The position numbers and the translations under genes are program-made. Below are positions 24,327 to 34,354 of a stretch of DNA of 64,000 bases, piece by piece. This DNA comes from Phoronis australis (taxonomy: Eukaryota; Phoronida; Phoronidae). The notes under the pieces were generated by a model that was not told the DNA's origin, ran no database searches, and was given only the letters and a program-made list of their open reading frames with translations. Numbering within the stretch: the first letter of the stretch is position 1; every line of letters starts with the position of its first letter. Location of the stretch: the NCBI GenBank assembly GCA_002633005.1, contig NMRA01000263.1, positions 24,692 through 88,691 of the forward strand. The letters are read 5' to 3'.

Positions 24327-24692
24327 TTACCTCGTCAGATGTAACTGATCACGCTTTGAATCTCTCGGCTTTATCTTCAGGCTGTCGAATTTGGCGAAAT
24401 CAGACAATTTTTGTCTGTTCGTCCAAAATAGAACACGACAGTATGTTAAGATGATGACATTTCTGTTGTACATCGCATAAACTAAGTAGCTAACGTATCT
24501 ATCACATAACGTATCACTGAAACCAAAAACAAAACTGATGCCCCACGACACAATTCTGAGGAAAGGAATGGCACGACCATTTGAATACACTTTTACAGTA
24601 ATCCCAACAGCATTAAAAGCACTTACATTTCCAGGGTGAACCCCAGTTTCACTAAACGTAATACCGTATCTATGAAAACAATTGGGTGACAA
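24327..24692 (-). other. Weak candidate exon(s), short-chain-dehydrogenase-like fragment
   Basis: A minus-strand open frame contains YGITFSETGVHPGN, reminiscent of the GI.VN.VHPG segment of short-chain dehydrogenases. The segment is framed by an acceptor-like TTTTCATAG and a donor GTAAGT after CCTGGAAAT. A second GTAAGT donor-like site lies at the low-coordinate end (about 24326-24331). No catalytic YxxxK or Rossmann GxxxGxG motif is visible nearby. It could be an isolated exon, a remnant or chance. Confidence 0.2.
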
Positions 24693-24799
24693 GTTGAATT
24701 TCGTACTTCAGAGACACTGCAGCTCTTTCTGTTAATATCTAAGAAATTAATGATTTTCTTTCCTGAATACGCAATGTTTTGACAATAAAAGCACAGTCC

Positions 24800-26905
24800 T
24801 TAACACGTTGTGAGAAAATATTTACAAACTACTCTTGACACACGACTCCTTGGTTTACCCATACACGGACAAAAATTGCGGACTGGACTTTCCCAATTAT
24901 ACATATGTCTACCATTTTCCTCTAGACTGTAAAACATGTTGTAAGCGGCCCTTGGATAACGTTTCTGTTGCATCTTCAAAATTTTAAACCAGTATTTAAC
25001 ACACCTAACAAAGTATCTCGTATATATAGGGTGCCTGCCACATACATCCAATACTGATGCGTGAGAGCAAGAACCGCCAAGTCCCTAGGTCCATTTACAA
25101 AATTTTTAATATTTTTTTCTAAACACTCGTATTCTTTAAAACCCCAAATCTCGAAACCATAACGCAGTGTTGGGTACAGCAATTTAACTGAAAGGCAAGT
25201 GATGGTAGCATATCGCGATATCTGCGCTGTAGTTTCAAAACACGTGATGCAGCTTTATTTGCTTGACAATAGCGAGTTTTTGTTGTTTCCCACCATGACA
25301 ATTTAGGTGTGATAAAACACTAAGGTATTTATAATGAGATAAAGCATCAACTTGTTGTTTATTATAAACATTTTTCATAGTGCTTTAAGGGACCTCCATT
25401 TCTAAATACAATTATTTTGGTTTTCTTTAAATTCACAGCCATACCCCATGAATCACAATAATCATTGAGACAATTCAACAAACGTTGCAACTTAGACGCT
25501 GTTAGAGAGCACAAAACCATGTTATCAGCATATAATAGTGAATTAATATTTGTAGCATGTTAATCTAAGTAGATAGTATTTACGTCCCTACGTAAATTGA
25601 GTTTATCTAAAAACTCATTGAGATACAAAACAAATAGCAGAGGGCTTACCATACAACCTTGACGAGTACCAATAGTGCAATTAAATAAGTCTTTTAAGCC
25701 ATCTCGTGTTAAAACACGTGATCTCAACTTGCTATACATTGATCGCAGAATTGATAACACATTACCATGAACACTAATTTGCATAAAGCTATGAAAAATA
25801 AGAATATGTGGTACTCGATCAAAAGCTTTTGAAAAGTCAATAAACGCACAATAGAACCTGCCACCTTTCTTGCTTATGGGATTCAGGCATATCGCATATA
25901 AACAAAATGTATGATCCACAGTCGCGTAATCTTTGCGGAACCCTGCTTGGGCTTCAAAAAGTTGACCATTACTTTCGGCCCAGCTATACAATCGGTTACT
26001 CAATTTTATATTAAAGAGATTCCCAATAGCCGACAGAAGCGTCCACGTTACCTTGTGTAAACAACGAAATTAAAAACGCATCACACCAAACGGGGGGATA
26101 GAAATCTGACTGGAAAATTGCATTGAACAACTTATGTAGAATTGGCAAAATGGATGATTTGGTATATTTTAACATTTCAAAAGTAATTCTATCAATACCA
26201 GCGGCCTTTTTATAGGGGAGCTGAACAGTAACACGTAATGTCTGCATTTAAACCATGTTGTATGATGTGGGTACACTTGCCACAGCAGTTATCATGACTA
26301 GTCTCCTATCGACGACAGTATTCATGAGTGAATCGCTAACAAGCACTTCTTGGTTTAACAGACTCTTAAAATAATCATGCCATTTTTGGTGAAATGGACG
26401 TGGTTCCGCACCTCGGAGGTTGTGGACTAATAAATTTGATCATTTCCAAAATTCTTTTGGGTTGTTCTATTCTTGGCGATACTTTCCAGTAACTGAGCTT
26501 CATAATTTTTCTCTTGTTGTCTAAATAATTCACGGAATTGTTTTCTTTTTAATTTATAATTTCCCATGTTTGGCAGGAATGTATAACAACGAGATCGACT
26601 TCAGGATTCACGTTGAGCATTTTTGGCAGATTCTAATTTTATCCCACCGCATGGGTTGACTTGGTTTCTTGTATTTACTGTTATCCAGTGAACGACTCGT
26701 TTTTATGATTAGAAAATGTCAAAGCGGCCTGAAAATATAGATCTGAGATACACTGAACCGCCTTGTCTACATCACTTTGAGTTACGTCCAGTCGTGAAAT
26801 TCGACTGAAAACTCCCTGCGAGTATTCAACTCTTTTCTTACTATCCCACTTAATACTATTATGCAAGCGTAACACATGTGACGTTTGGTTTATATGACAA
26901 ATCAA
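24800..26905 (-). pseudogene. Dead non-LTR retrotransposon (reverse transcriptase)
   Basis: Minus strand. Linker sequence lies at 26905-26681. Reverse-transcriptase fingers at 26247-26011 contain KKAAGIDRITFEMLKY. The palm core at 26003-25560 contains FIDFSKAFDRVPH and GTRQGCMVSPLLF. The region after the catalytic motif and the C-terminal part (about 25500-24976) include NLKKTKIIVF-like and YGFEIWG segments. Several stops and frameshifts separate these pieces, so it is inactive. No endonuclease is seen, so the element is probably 5'-truncated. It is a LINE of a CR1/RTE-like type; the clade is not resolved by eye. Confidence 0.75.
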
Positions 26906-27126
26906 CTCGCCAAACGTAAAGTGTTTTTGTTAAAAACGGCAGTTGTTTTCGTTTTTGTTGCATTACGCAAAAACATGGCCTTTATATCAAAAATCTTAAT
27001 AGCTTTTTCGAGATTGATGATTACATGTAAATATTAAGTTTGGAGAGTTTCTGCGAAATCAACCCAACTGTTTTCGAGAATTTGTGTTCCTAAGTTCAAA
27101 TTAAGTCAAAAATCGCTTAAAAGCCG

Positions 27127-27449
27127 ATTAAAAGAGAATTCCACCCGATTTAATTAGTCTTTTTACCGTCTTAATCCGTCTATCTCCACATTGTCTCGCA
27201 TACGGTCGACCTTACCTTGCCGAGAGGTGTCGAGTTAATCTGTAAGGAAGGTGAGAAACGACACAGCGACGTCAGTGGTTCATTTGCAGAGTGAATGCCG
27301 TTATGTTGCGGTGTATCGCTCCCGCTTGCTGAACTATGCAGGTGCGAGGAAAGCGGGTATATCGTTATTTCGACTTCCTCGAGAGTCCGAAATGCTTAGA
27401 AAGTGGCTCGAGGTAGTGAAGAATGAAAAGTACGCTGTTGATAGCAAGT
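27127..27449 (+). pseudogene. THAP-domain fragment with its 5' flank
   Basis: 27127-27290 is repeated at 56838-56995. It leads into a coding segment at about 27288-27440 reading GISLFRLPRESEMLRKW, which fits the middle of a THAP zinc-finger domain (ISLFRLP...R.KW). The two N-terminal Cys expected of the C2CH finger are replaced: the codons are GTT in VAV and CGC in RS. THAP domains occur in host regulators and in P-like/Kolobok transposases. The frame runs directly into LINE sequence at about 27450, so this is a broken gene or transposon. Confidence 0.5.
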
Positions 27450-27894
27450 ATGAGAAAATTCAGTCTTGGTTAAATGTAAATGGACTGGTTTTAAATGCAA
27501 CTAAAACAAAATTCATGGTTTTTCATAAACCCCCAAAACGTATTGATGATTTTCATTTAAAGTTAAATAATTTGGAAATTGAAAGAGTTCTTTCTTTCAA
27601 TTTACTTGGTGTTACCATCAACAAAAACTTGTTATGGAGTCCACACATAAACAATTTGTTGAGAAAGATAAGCAGATTCTGTGGTGTTCTTAATAACATA
27701 AACATTTCTTGCCCTTTGAAACTTTGAAAACTATATATAATGGCCTTGTCCTTCCTCATTTGAATTATGGCATTCTGCTATGGGGGGTGAACATCATAGA
27801 ATATTCAAATTACAGAAAAAAAAGTTATTCGCACTATTACAGTACAGCCACTGAATTGTTAGACTCTCTCCGGTGTCTCTCCGGTCTAGCCACC

Positions 27895-28003
27895 CGTGAC
27901 CGTAACCGGAGAACGACCGGAGAGTGAGGCGTGAATCAACCGTGACAGCTGGCGTGAGCCTAAGCGTGACTGTACCCGGAGCTTACCGTGAGTTAGACGT
28001 GAG
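27895..28003 (+). repeat. 11-bp-phased CGTGA/CCGGAG array, left
   Basis: Words start at 27895, 27906, 27917, 27930, 27941, 27953, 27965, 27976, 27987 and 27998. Steps are 11-13 bp, most of them 11. CCGGAG and CGTGAG align at their shared GAG. Confidence 0.85.
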
Positions 28004-29031
28004 TTTACCTGCATCGCAGATGATAAAGTGATTTATTAAAATTACATCAGTAACTAGCAGTGATGTATGTATTTTCATAGACTTTTGCTCATGTGAGATT
28101 TATTTTTTTTGAAATCGTCACGTGCAGTAAAAGACCAAAATTTCCGTCTCAAATCTTAAGTCATTTCAGAAAACAGACCTGTGGACTTTACTTTTCAGTT
28201 ATATATAAGTATTTGTTTTTATATAAACTAATAAAGAATCTTAAAACGCGTGTACACGGCGGAATTATTCAATTGCCTTCACGATATGAAGGAGCATGGC
28301 ATGTCAATTTTGAGCACATTGATCCCAAGTTCCGGCATCATGCGGAGAAAACTGATCACGCCCATGCACTTGACGAGTCAAACAGATGACCGCTATTATT
28401 ATTTTAGTGAAGAAGTAGCCCGGGGATGCTGTGTACTCAGTCGAAACACATGTACTACGGGGAGAGAGCTACAAATAATTGAACTGCACAACGGATTCAG
28501 GACTTTTAAGTCGAAACATTTACTTGCAGTAAGGGATGGGTATGTCAGAAGGGCGGCCTATTGAAATTTTCTGTACGTCATTGCGGTGCAAAAATTTACG
28601 GAGTGACACAATACTTCACAAGATGCGTAGCCTATTTTTAAGGCGAATTAACTATATCCACCTGTGACAAGTTTCAAGGAGTCCGCGGCCATGTGGAGAT
28701 GACTCTGGGCACAGGGTCGCGTTTATTCGTATTTACTAACCGTAGTTACTGTAGATGTTTGTCGTTGATGGGACTGGCTCTTAAGTCGTAAATGGAACTT
28801 GTACATGTAACTGTAACACAAGACGAGCTGAAGAAAGACGTTTGTATGAACAACACGTGGAATTACACAGTTAGTCAGAACCCAAGTGTGATAGATGACC
28901 GCTTGCAAAGATACTCTATAATATACTATAATGTCTTTGCAACTTGACCGAAACGACAGGCAATCAAGACGTTACATGTATTTTTACTGATTAGCCTGGT
29001 GCCCTATCATGGTTAAAACAGCTACCGAAGG

Positions 29032-29160
29032 CGTGAAGAAAGCGTGAGGTAAGCGTGACGGAGGCGCGACAAAAACGTGAACGAGGCGTGAGGAAGGCGT
29101 TAACTAAACCGGAGGTAAGCGTGAGGACTACCCGGAGAGTAGGCGTGAGGCGACCGTGAC
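29032..29160 (+). repeat. 11-bp-phased CGTGA/CCGGAG array, right
   Basis: Words start at 29032, 29043, 29054, 29065, 29076, 29087, 29098, 29109, 29120, 29132, 29144 and 29155. Steps are 11 or 12 bp over twelve units. The orientation is the same as the left array, not mirrored. A 21-bp direct repeat (27879-27899 and 29192-29212, beginning CTCCGGTCT) also links the two ends. Confidence 0.85.
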
Positions 29161-29979
29161 TGATTTCTGTCACGCCTGTGTTCCGGTTGCGCTCCGGTCT
29201 GGCCAGGCGTGAGGTAGAACGGACGAAGTCTAAAAATTCAGTGGCTGTACTGTACCTCTAGTCATTTTAATGCCCATACAGATCCTTTATTTAAGACTAC
29301 ACAGTTACTCAAAATAAAGGACTTGTATGTTGTTGCTATTATTAATTTTTTCTACAAATATGTTCATAATTACTAACCTTCATTTTTAAAACGTTCAATT
29401 TAATAACTCGTGGGTCTGTTCATGAACATTACACAAGGCACCGACATCTTTTACATACTCCCCGCTGTACTAAATCATTTGCTGAAGATTCAATTCGAAA
29501 TGCCCTACCTCATATCATTAATAACCTTCCTGAAAGTGTCTCCCAAAAACTTTTTACCCATTCGATATCCTCTGTTATAAATTATTTTAAGAATGTTTGT
29601 TTTAAAAATTATGAACTTGAGTGCACTATTCCCAACTGCTTTGTGTGTAACTATTTTCGATAATCTCTCCCAGTCTTTACACAAGTAGTTTTAAAGTACA
29701 TTATCACCTAATTTTTATAGTTCTGCTTATCTGTAACGCTGTATTTTTTCTTTCTTATTCTCTGGTGGCTCCGTGGTCAGCGGACCTCTCGGGTCCTGGA
29801 GTCTCCATAAGCATTAATCTCTATCAACTGTATTTTTTGTTTTTTGACTTAAAGTGAATAAAGTGTTTTACTACTATTACTACTATGAGGCCGTGAAACA
29901 TCCCCGGTGTCTATGGCCGGCAGTCGTCGACAGTGAATCTGACGAATGCCGGCTTACCAAAGAACTGTTCAATACATAC

Positions 29980-30130
29980 GTTCCGTTGCCTGTGCATGTT
30001 CACGGCGCCTCTCTAGTATTTCTTGATCAGTGTATTCCGGTTCCAACTGATAGCTTGTGAAACTTAACGATCCACCTACAAAATCTTCGACGAATGAGCT
30101 CTCGTCTAAGTCGGAATTCCGAGTTGCCAT
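29980..30130 (-). other. Candidate first exon, P2X7-like C-terminal-domain protein
   Basis: On the minus strand an ATG at 30130-30128 opens a frame ending at a GTATGT donor (29979-29974). It contains SSFVEDFVGG and SYQLEPEYTDQEI. The EPEYTDQE stretch recalls the start of the zinc-binding, P2X7-C-terminus-like proteins that are abundant in marine invertebrates. Later exons would lie beyond the LINE tail, and none was recognised. It may be an orphan exon or a transposon-borne copy. Confidence 0.28.
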
Positions 30131-31480
30131 GTTGACGTTTATTATTCAGCGTTCTTTTTCAAAGAGAATTATTCTCACCCTAACCAATGGTTATATAAAA
30201 CTGAAACAAAGTCTCTGTTTCATTAGATACAATTTGTTTCGTGAGTGCAAATGTTTTTTAGAAGCCAGCAATGAATAAACCACTGCGTTACGGGTTTCAG
30301 ATGCAAAAAAGGTAATTGACCGGGCACCGTGTGAGCGCATGCCAATTCAGTGTTTGCTGACGAAAGCTGTTGTGAAACAGTAACTCGATTTTATATGCCA
30401 TGTTCACATGTTAGAGGAATCTTTATTTATCCACATCATTGTTACTGTACAACTTTCGCCCTGACGGTTCTGTAAAAGGGCAACTTGACTTCGCGGCCCC
30501 CGACAAGTAAGTTGATTTGCAGTTTCGCGGCTAATTCACCAAAATAATTACATGCACATTATTTCACTAGTATAGTCTATTCGTGACTGGACTTTTAGTT
30601 TCCAACTTAAGCTGGTTTATGTTCGTGATGTTCAATCCCGGCGGCCGCGATTGACCAGATCGTGTTCCGAGGCACTGGCTGGGATAACAGGCATTTTGTG
30701 TATTTAGAGCTGAAAATATTACAAGTCAAAAAGTACAACACACAGATTTATCTTTCATGTCTGTATTTCACGGAAGAATGATTCAAATTTATTACTAAAC
30801 AGACCCCAAACTCCAGCGATCGACCATGATAAATTGGCCTACCGAACCTAGGAGTCTACACTCAGTCCTTGACCGAACTCTGTAGGCTAACGTACGTTCA
30901 AATACTTAAACAACACGTTTGTTCAAAGACTCGGTGTATTTGTAAAGCTTTTACATCGAAATTTGACGATTTACTAGTGTAAAACGATGCATTCAAGCGA
31001 TAATTTGACACCAGTAAGCGCGTTGTGAACGGCTGAACAGACTGCCTTCGAACCGATTACGTCATTGGTTAATTTCAACACCTCCGTCTGCCGTCAGATG
31101 TCCCGTAAAACAACTGGAACTTGCTGTTATCTAAATTGATACAAAATAGGTTGTTTTTTAGGTGGCATTCTCCTTTAAGTCGTGAGAGTGAAAGTCTCAA
31201 GGTCTTCAGTTAACTATTCTGTGAAAACTTCTTTGGCCAACCTATACACCACTTATTTCAACATTCACGACCAACTTCATTTGATTTTGCAGTGCGTAAT
31301 TAACACAATTATCTCGAAAAACGTTTAGTGGAATTCCAATGGGTGGAGTCCAACTGGGTCACGGGCGGAGCCAACGTATTAAGTGGGTCACGCTAATGTA
31401 CTTTGGTTCACTTAAAGTAGGTAAAGAGTTCATTGACACACCACGCGCTGGGATACTAATCCAAGAATAAAATGGCCTAA
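30131..31480. other. Intergenic, nothing recognised
   Basis: No exon, RNA gene or repeat could be supported here. Confidence 0.35.
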
Positions 31481-31486
31481 TATGCA

Positions 31487-31550
31487 GTAAAATGTAACAA
31501 TTTTGTAAAATGAAACAAGTATTACATTTTACGTCATTGTTACATTTTAC
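31487..31550. repeat. Short inverted repeat
   Basis: GTAAAATGTAACAA (31487-31500) is exactly inverted at 31537-31550 across a 36-bp spacer that itself contains a further ATTACATTTTAC. Confidence 0.7.
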
Positions 31551-31599
31551 GTTACTGAGCCTCTTCTAAAATGTAAAAAGATGTTATAAGTCCGAAAAG

Positions 31600-31645
31600 A
31601 TGCACCGTGAGTAGAAGATCCTGGTTCGAGTCCCGGTCGAGGCAG
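31600..31645 (+). repeat. tRNA-like 3' half (SINE remnant)
   Basis: A good B box (GGTTCGAGTCC, 31623-31633) lies in a T-arm context (CCTGGTTCGAGTCCCGG), followed by a GAGGC acceptor-like strand. No convincing A box is seen upstream. A degraded tRNA-derived SINE is more likely than a functional tRNA gene. Confidence 0.45.
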
Positions 31646-31649
31646 AAAT

Positions 31650-32830
31650 CTTTTTGGAATTATATTCATTAGGTCACGTGATGTGACCAAAAAGATGGCG
31701 AATTGAATGGGAAAAACTGCTTGCAACATATTCCACGCCTCACTGAATAAGATAAATTTATTCAAATGCCACTGCGCCTTTCTCTTTGTCACATTCTGTT
31801 TGCACAGCAATCGACTCCATGCTCTATGGTGGAAATAGCACCAAGATAATTTAATTGTTCACTGCAGCTAAACGCGTGTGCGAAACGTATTTTCATAAAA
31901 AGACCTGTACATTTGAACTCGAGGCATGGTAATAAAGTATGTACTTCGAGGTATTTCCACCATCATATTTGTGTACGGTGAAATAACTATAATAATGGCA
32001 TTCACAAAAAAATGAAATTCGATAAGGAAAACATCTTGATGACCATAGCAGATAATACTTAAAAAGTATTGATAACATCACATACATATATTTTACGTGA
32101 TATTTTTGTTTCCTAACTCAAGCATGTATCACCGGGGCAACTTCCAATATCTAGCGCAAACTGGCTAAAGGTGATTCCCTTGTACTAGCTGGTAACTGTG
32201 CTTTGCACGGGTTCCAGTTAGTATATTATATAGTCCGAGGACACGGGAGCGATGACCTATGTACAAAAGCGAGAAAATCCACAACCCAGTACTTAACTGC
32301 GTAGTGCATAATGCAGTGCTGGACATCCAACCTCAATCACAAATTTAGACTGCATGAACCAATGTTCCGATTTAGTAACCTCCGCAAGCCTGCATGTACT
32401 TCCACCACCTGCTCCTACCTCTTCAAGCGCCTATCCCTTTTCATAAATTATTGCCCATAAGTGGTCTTGTGATCTTGATCATGTGTTGGTATCTGGACCG
32501 GTTTATTCTTACAATTTCTTTTAGAATGCCGTATTGATCAGACTTTAAATCAAACACCACCAAAAATAGGATATCTGCTAATTTTCAGTTCGTACGTAGT
32601 CTGAATTAGCTGAGATAATCATTGCCTATGGCATTGTGATCAGGTTTTTTTCTCTGTTTAACAAGTAGAAATATTTTTGATTATTAAATTAGTTTATATA
32701 GAGGCTCTTACCTATTTGTTTATAAGCGCTTCTACCTTATTTTACCACTTGTGTGACCTACTTCTCATCAACAATTTATTACTCACTTGATCTCTTTGTT
32801 CGGAGAACGGTCACTGACATACTGGGAAGA
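31650..32830. other. Intergenic, nothing recognised
   Basis: AT-rich; nothing could be supported. Confidence 0.35.
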
Positions 32831-32968
32831 GTTCAGTAACACTAGAACCTACGCTAGGAACTCGCTAAACAGCAAGATTTCGTGAGATTACGTGAGATAT
32901 TGTCGTGTATTTTAAATGAAAACACGTGGTTTTGGCTAGATTTTTTAGCCGCGAGGCGGCTACTGAAC
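32831..32968 (+). mobile_element. MITE family M1, divergent copy 4
   Basis: 138 bp running from GTTCAGTAACACTAG to TACTGAAC. Its right arm lacks the TAGGTCCTAGCG units, but the middle with CACGTG is kept. Flanking GA/TC bases extend the inverted repeat. Confidence 0.7.
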
Positions 32969-33204
32969 TCTACCCCGGAATGCCCAGTACTGAACTTGAC
33001 CTGTGCACTGTTCTAGAGCTTGCAACCCCGAGAATAGCCGCGAGAGGGCATTGTGAATTTCCGGATACCTGCTCTACTGCGTTTTGAGCCTAATTTCGTG
33101 CTTCGTTTTCATTTTGTCATTTTGTTCATCAAGCGAGACTTTTGACGTGCGGTTCTAGACAACCACTTATTTCTCGACAAAATTTAATGAGCAAACCCTA
33201 CGAT

Positions 33205-34350
33205 TTTATTGGTCATTCTTTATACACACCTGGACATGCGGCCCTGGCTAGATGCCAGGAATAGCCTGGTCCCGAGTGTCTTTTCAGCTCCACTGAGTCT
33301 TACGCAACCCGTAATTGCGTAACTAATTGACCTATCGCAACCTCCGCCCAAAGCGAAAAGCCATGAGACACCTGACAAACAAATAAGATATGTCAGAGGC
33401 AAATACAATGTCGCTAAACGACGTTCCTGGTTGAATCAATTTGTGTTTTTGCACTAAGTGAAAAGGCCTCAACAAAGACAACAGCCGATGCTTTTCAGTA
33501 GAGAATCGTATTTTTATGATGTGGGAATTTGTAAAGGCAACGATGAAAAAATAAGTGTTCGAGGATAAGTATTTCGAGGACAACGAAAATCCCAGAAACC
33601 CACGCGGCGTTCACCTTCACTGACAAATGACAAGGCAACTGATGCGCTATGGTCATGCAAAGCTGGCGAAGAACCTTAAAGTCGAATTTTCTTTACGATG
33701 CCATAGATTTCAGGATCTTTCGAACAAAGTCAAGTGAAGATGCACCGAATCGGATATTTTTTATTCTGCCGTCTGCTAAATTCCGCCAAACATTTGAAAA
33801 GTAGGCCAAAACTGGTGGAATTCCTTAATGCATGGAAATGGCCGTTATTGCGCCATTAAGACACTTATGTTAGGCCTACCTTCAGATGAACTTCGTATTT
33901 TTGTAGTTTCATTGCTTAAAGGTAGCTTTCATTTAATTTAAAACGTTGCATGATTACTAAGCTATGGTACGGCTAAAAACGATGTCAGGTCTGGTGTAGT
34001 GGCGAAAAATGGCTTTACAAAAATAACTCAAATTCTTTTTTAAAGAGTCATAAATCTAAATATTGAGGTTGAACAACTTCAAAATGAAAACTCTCTCTAA
34101 CTCTTCAGGAGAAGTTTTTCAACGGGTTCTCATCAAAAAGTAATTCAACTGTTTATTTTTGGGGACAACAGTTCGAATAAAGCTTTGAGTTCAGTAATCC
34201 AGTGCCTCTACCTGTGCCGATCGAATCTCAATTTGGGAGTCAGAGAAGTTTAGCTGAATAGCAAGAAACCTCTGCTAAGAAACAAAACGATTCTGTACAA
34301 ACGTCACTAATGACACAATCTATGTGAAACAAAATGCATTTAGTGTGTTT
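33205..34350. repeat. Dispersed repeat R3, copy A
   Basis: Aligns over about 1.1 kb with 40120-41345 in intron 1 of ligase copy 2 (same strand, many small indels). No coding frame is shared. Unclassified transposable element. Confidence 0.6.
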
Positions 34351-34354
34351 TTAA

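Larger units (their letters stand above)
27840..29252. mobile_element. Tc1-like non-autonomous transposon with phased subterminal arrays
   Basis: The 18-bp perfect terminal inverted repeats begin CAGTACAGCC (27840-27857 and 29235-29252). TA lies on both sides (27838-27839 and 29253-29254), as expected for Tc1/mariner. Length is 1413 bp. Internal frames (for example 28250-28564) show no transposase motif, so it is probably mobilised in trans. Both subterminal regions hold arrays of CGTGA/CCGGAG words spaced at about 11 bp. The insertion splits a LINE frame, which confirms its borders. Confidence 0.8.
27450..29880 (+). pseudogene. 5'-truncated LINE, split by a Tc1-like insertion
   Basis: 27450-27839 encodes the reverse-transcriptase C-terminal region, including VNGLVLNATKTKFMVF and LGVTINKNLLWSPHI. 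The frame resumes after the insertion at 29255 with the usual C-terminal tail (HTRN/RHLL-type block near 29430-29470). The 3' end at about 29850-29884 has AATAAAG and a TACTACTATTACTACTA tail, as in L2/CR1-like LINEs. It was inserted into the THAP fragment and was itself hit by the element at 27840-29252. Confidence 0.7.

Noticed and set aside
31600-31645. Functional tRNA gene
   Set aside because: A B box and T arm are present but there is no convincing A box or paired acceptor stem.
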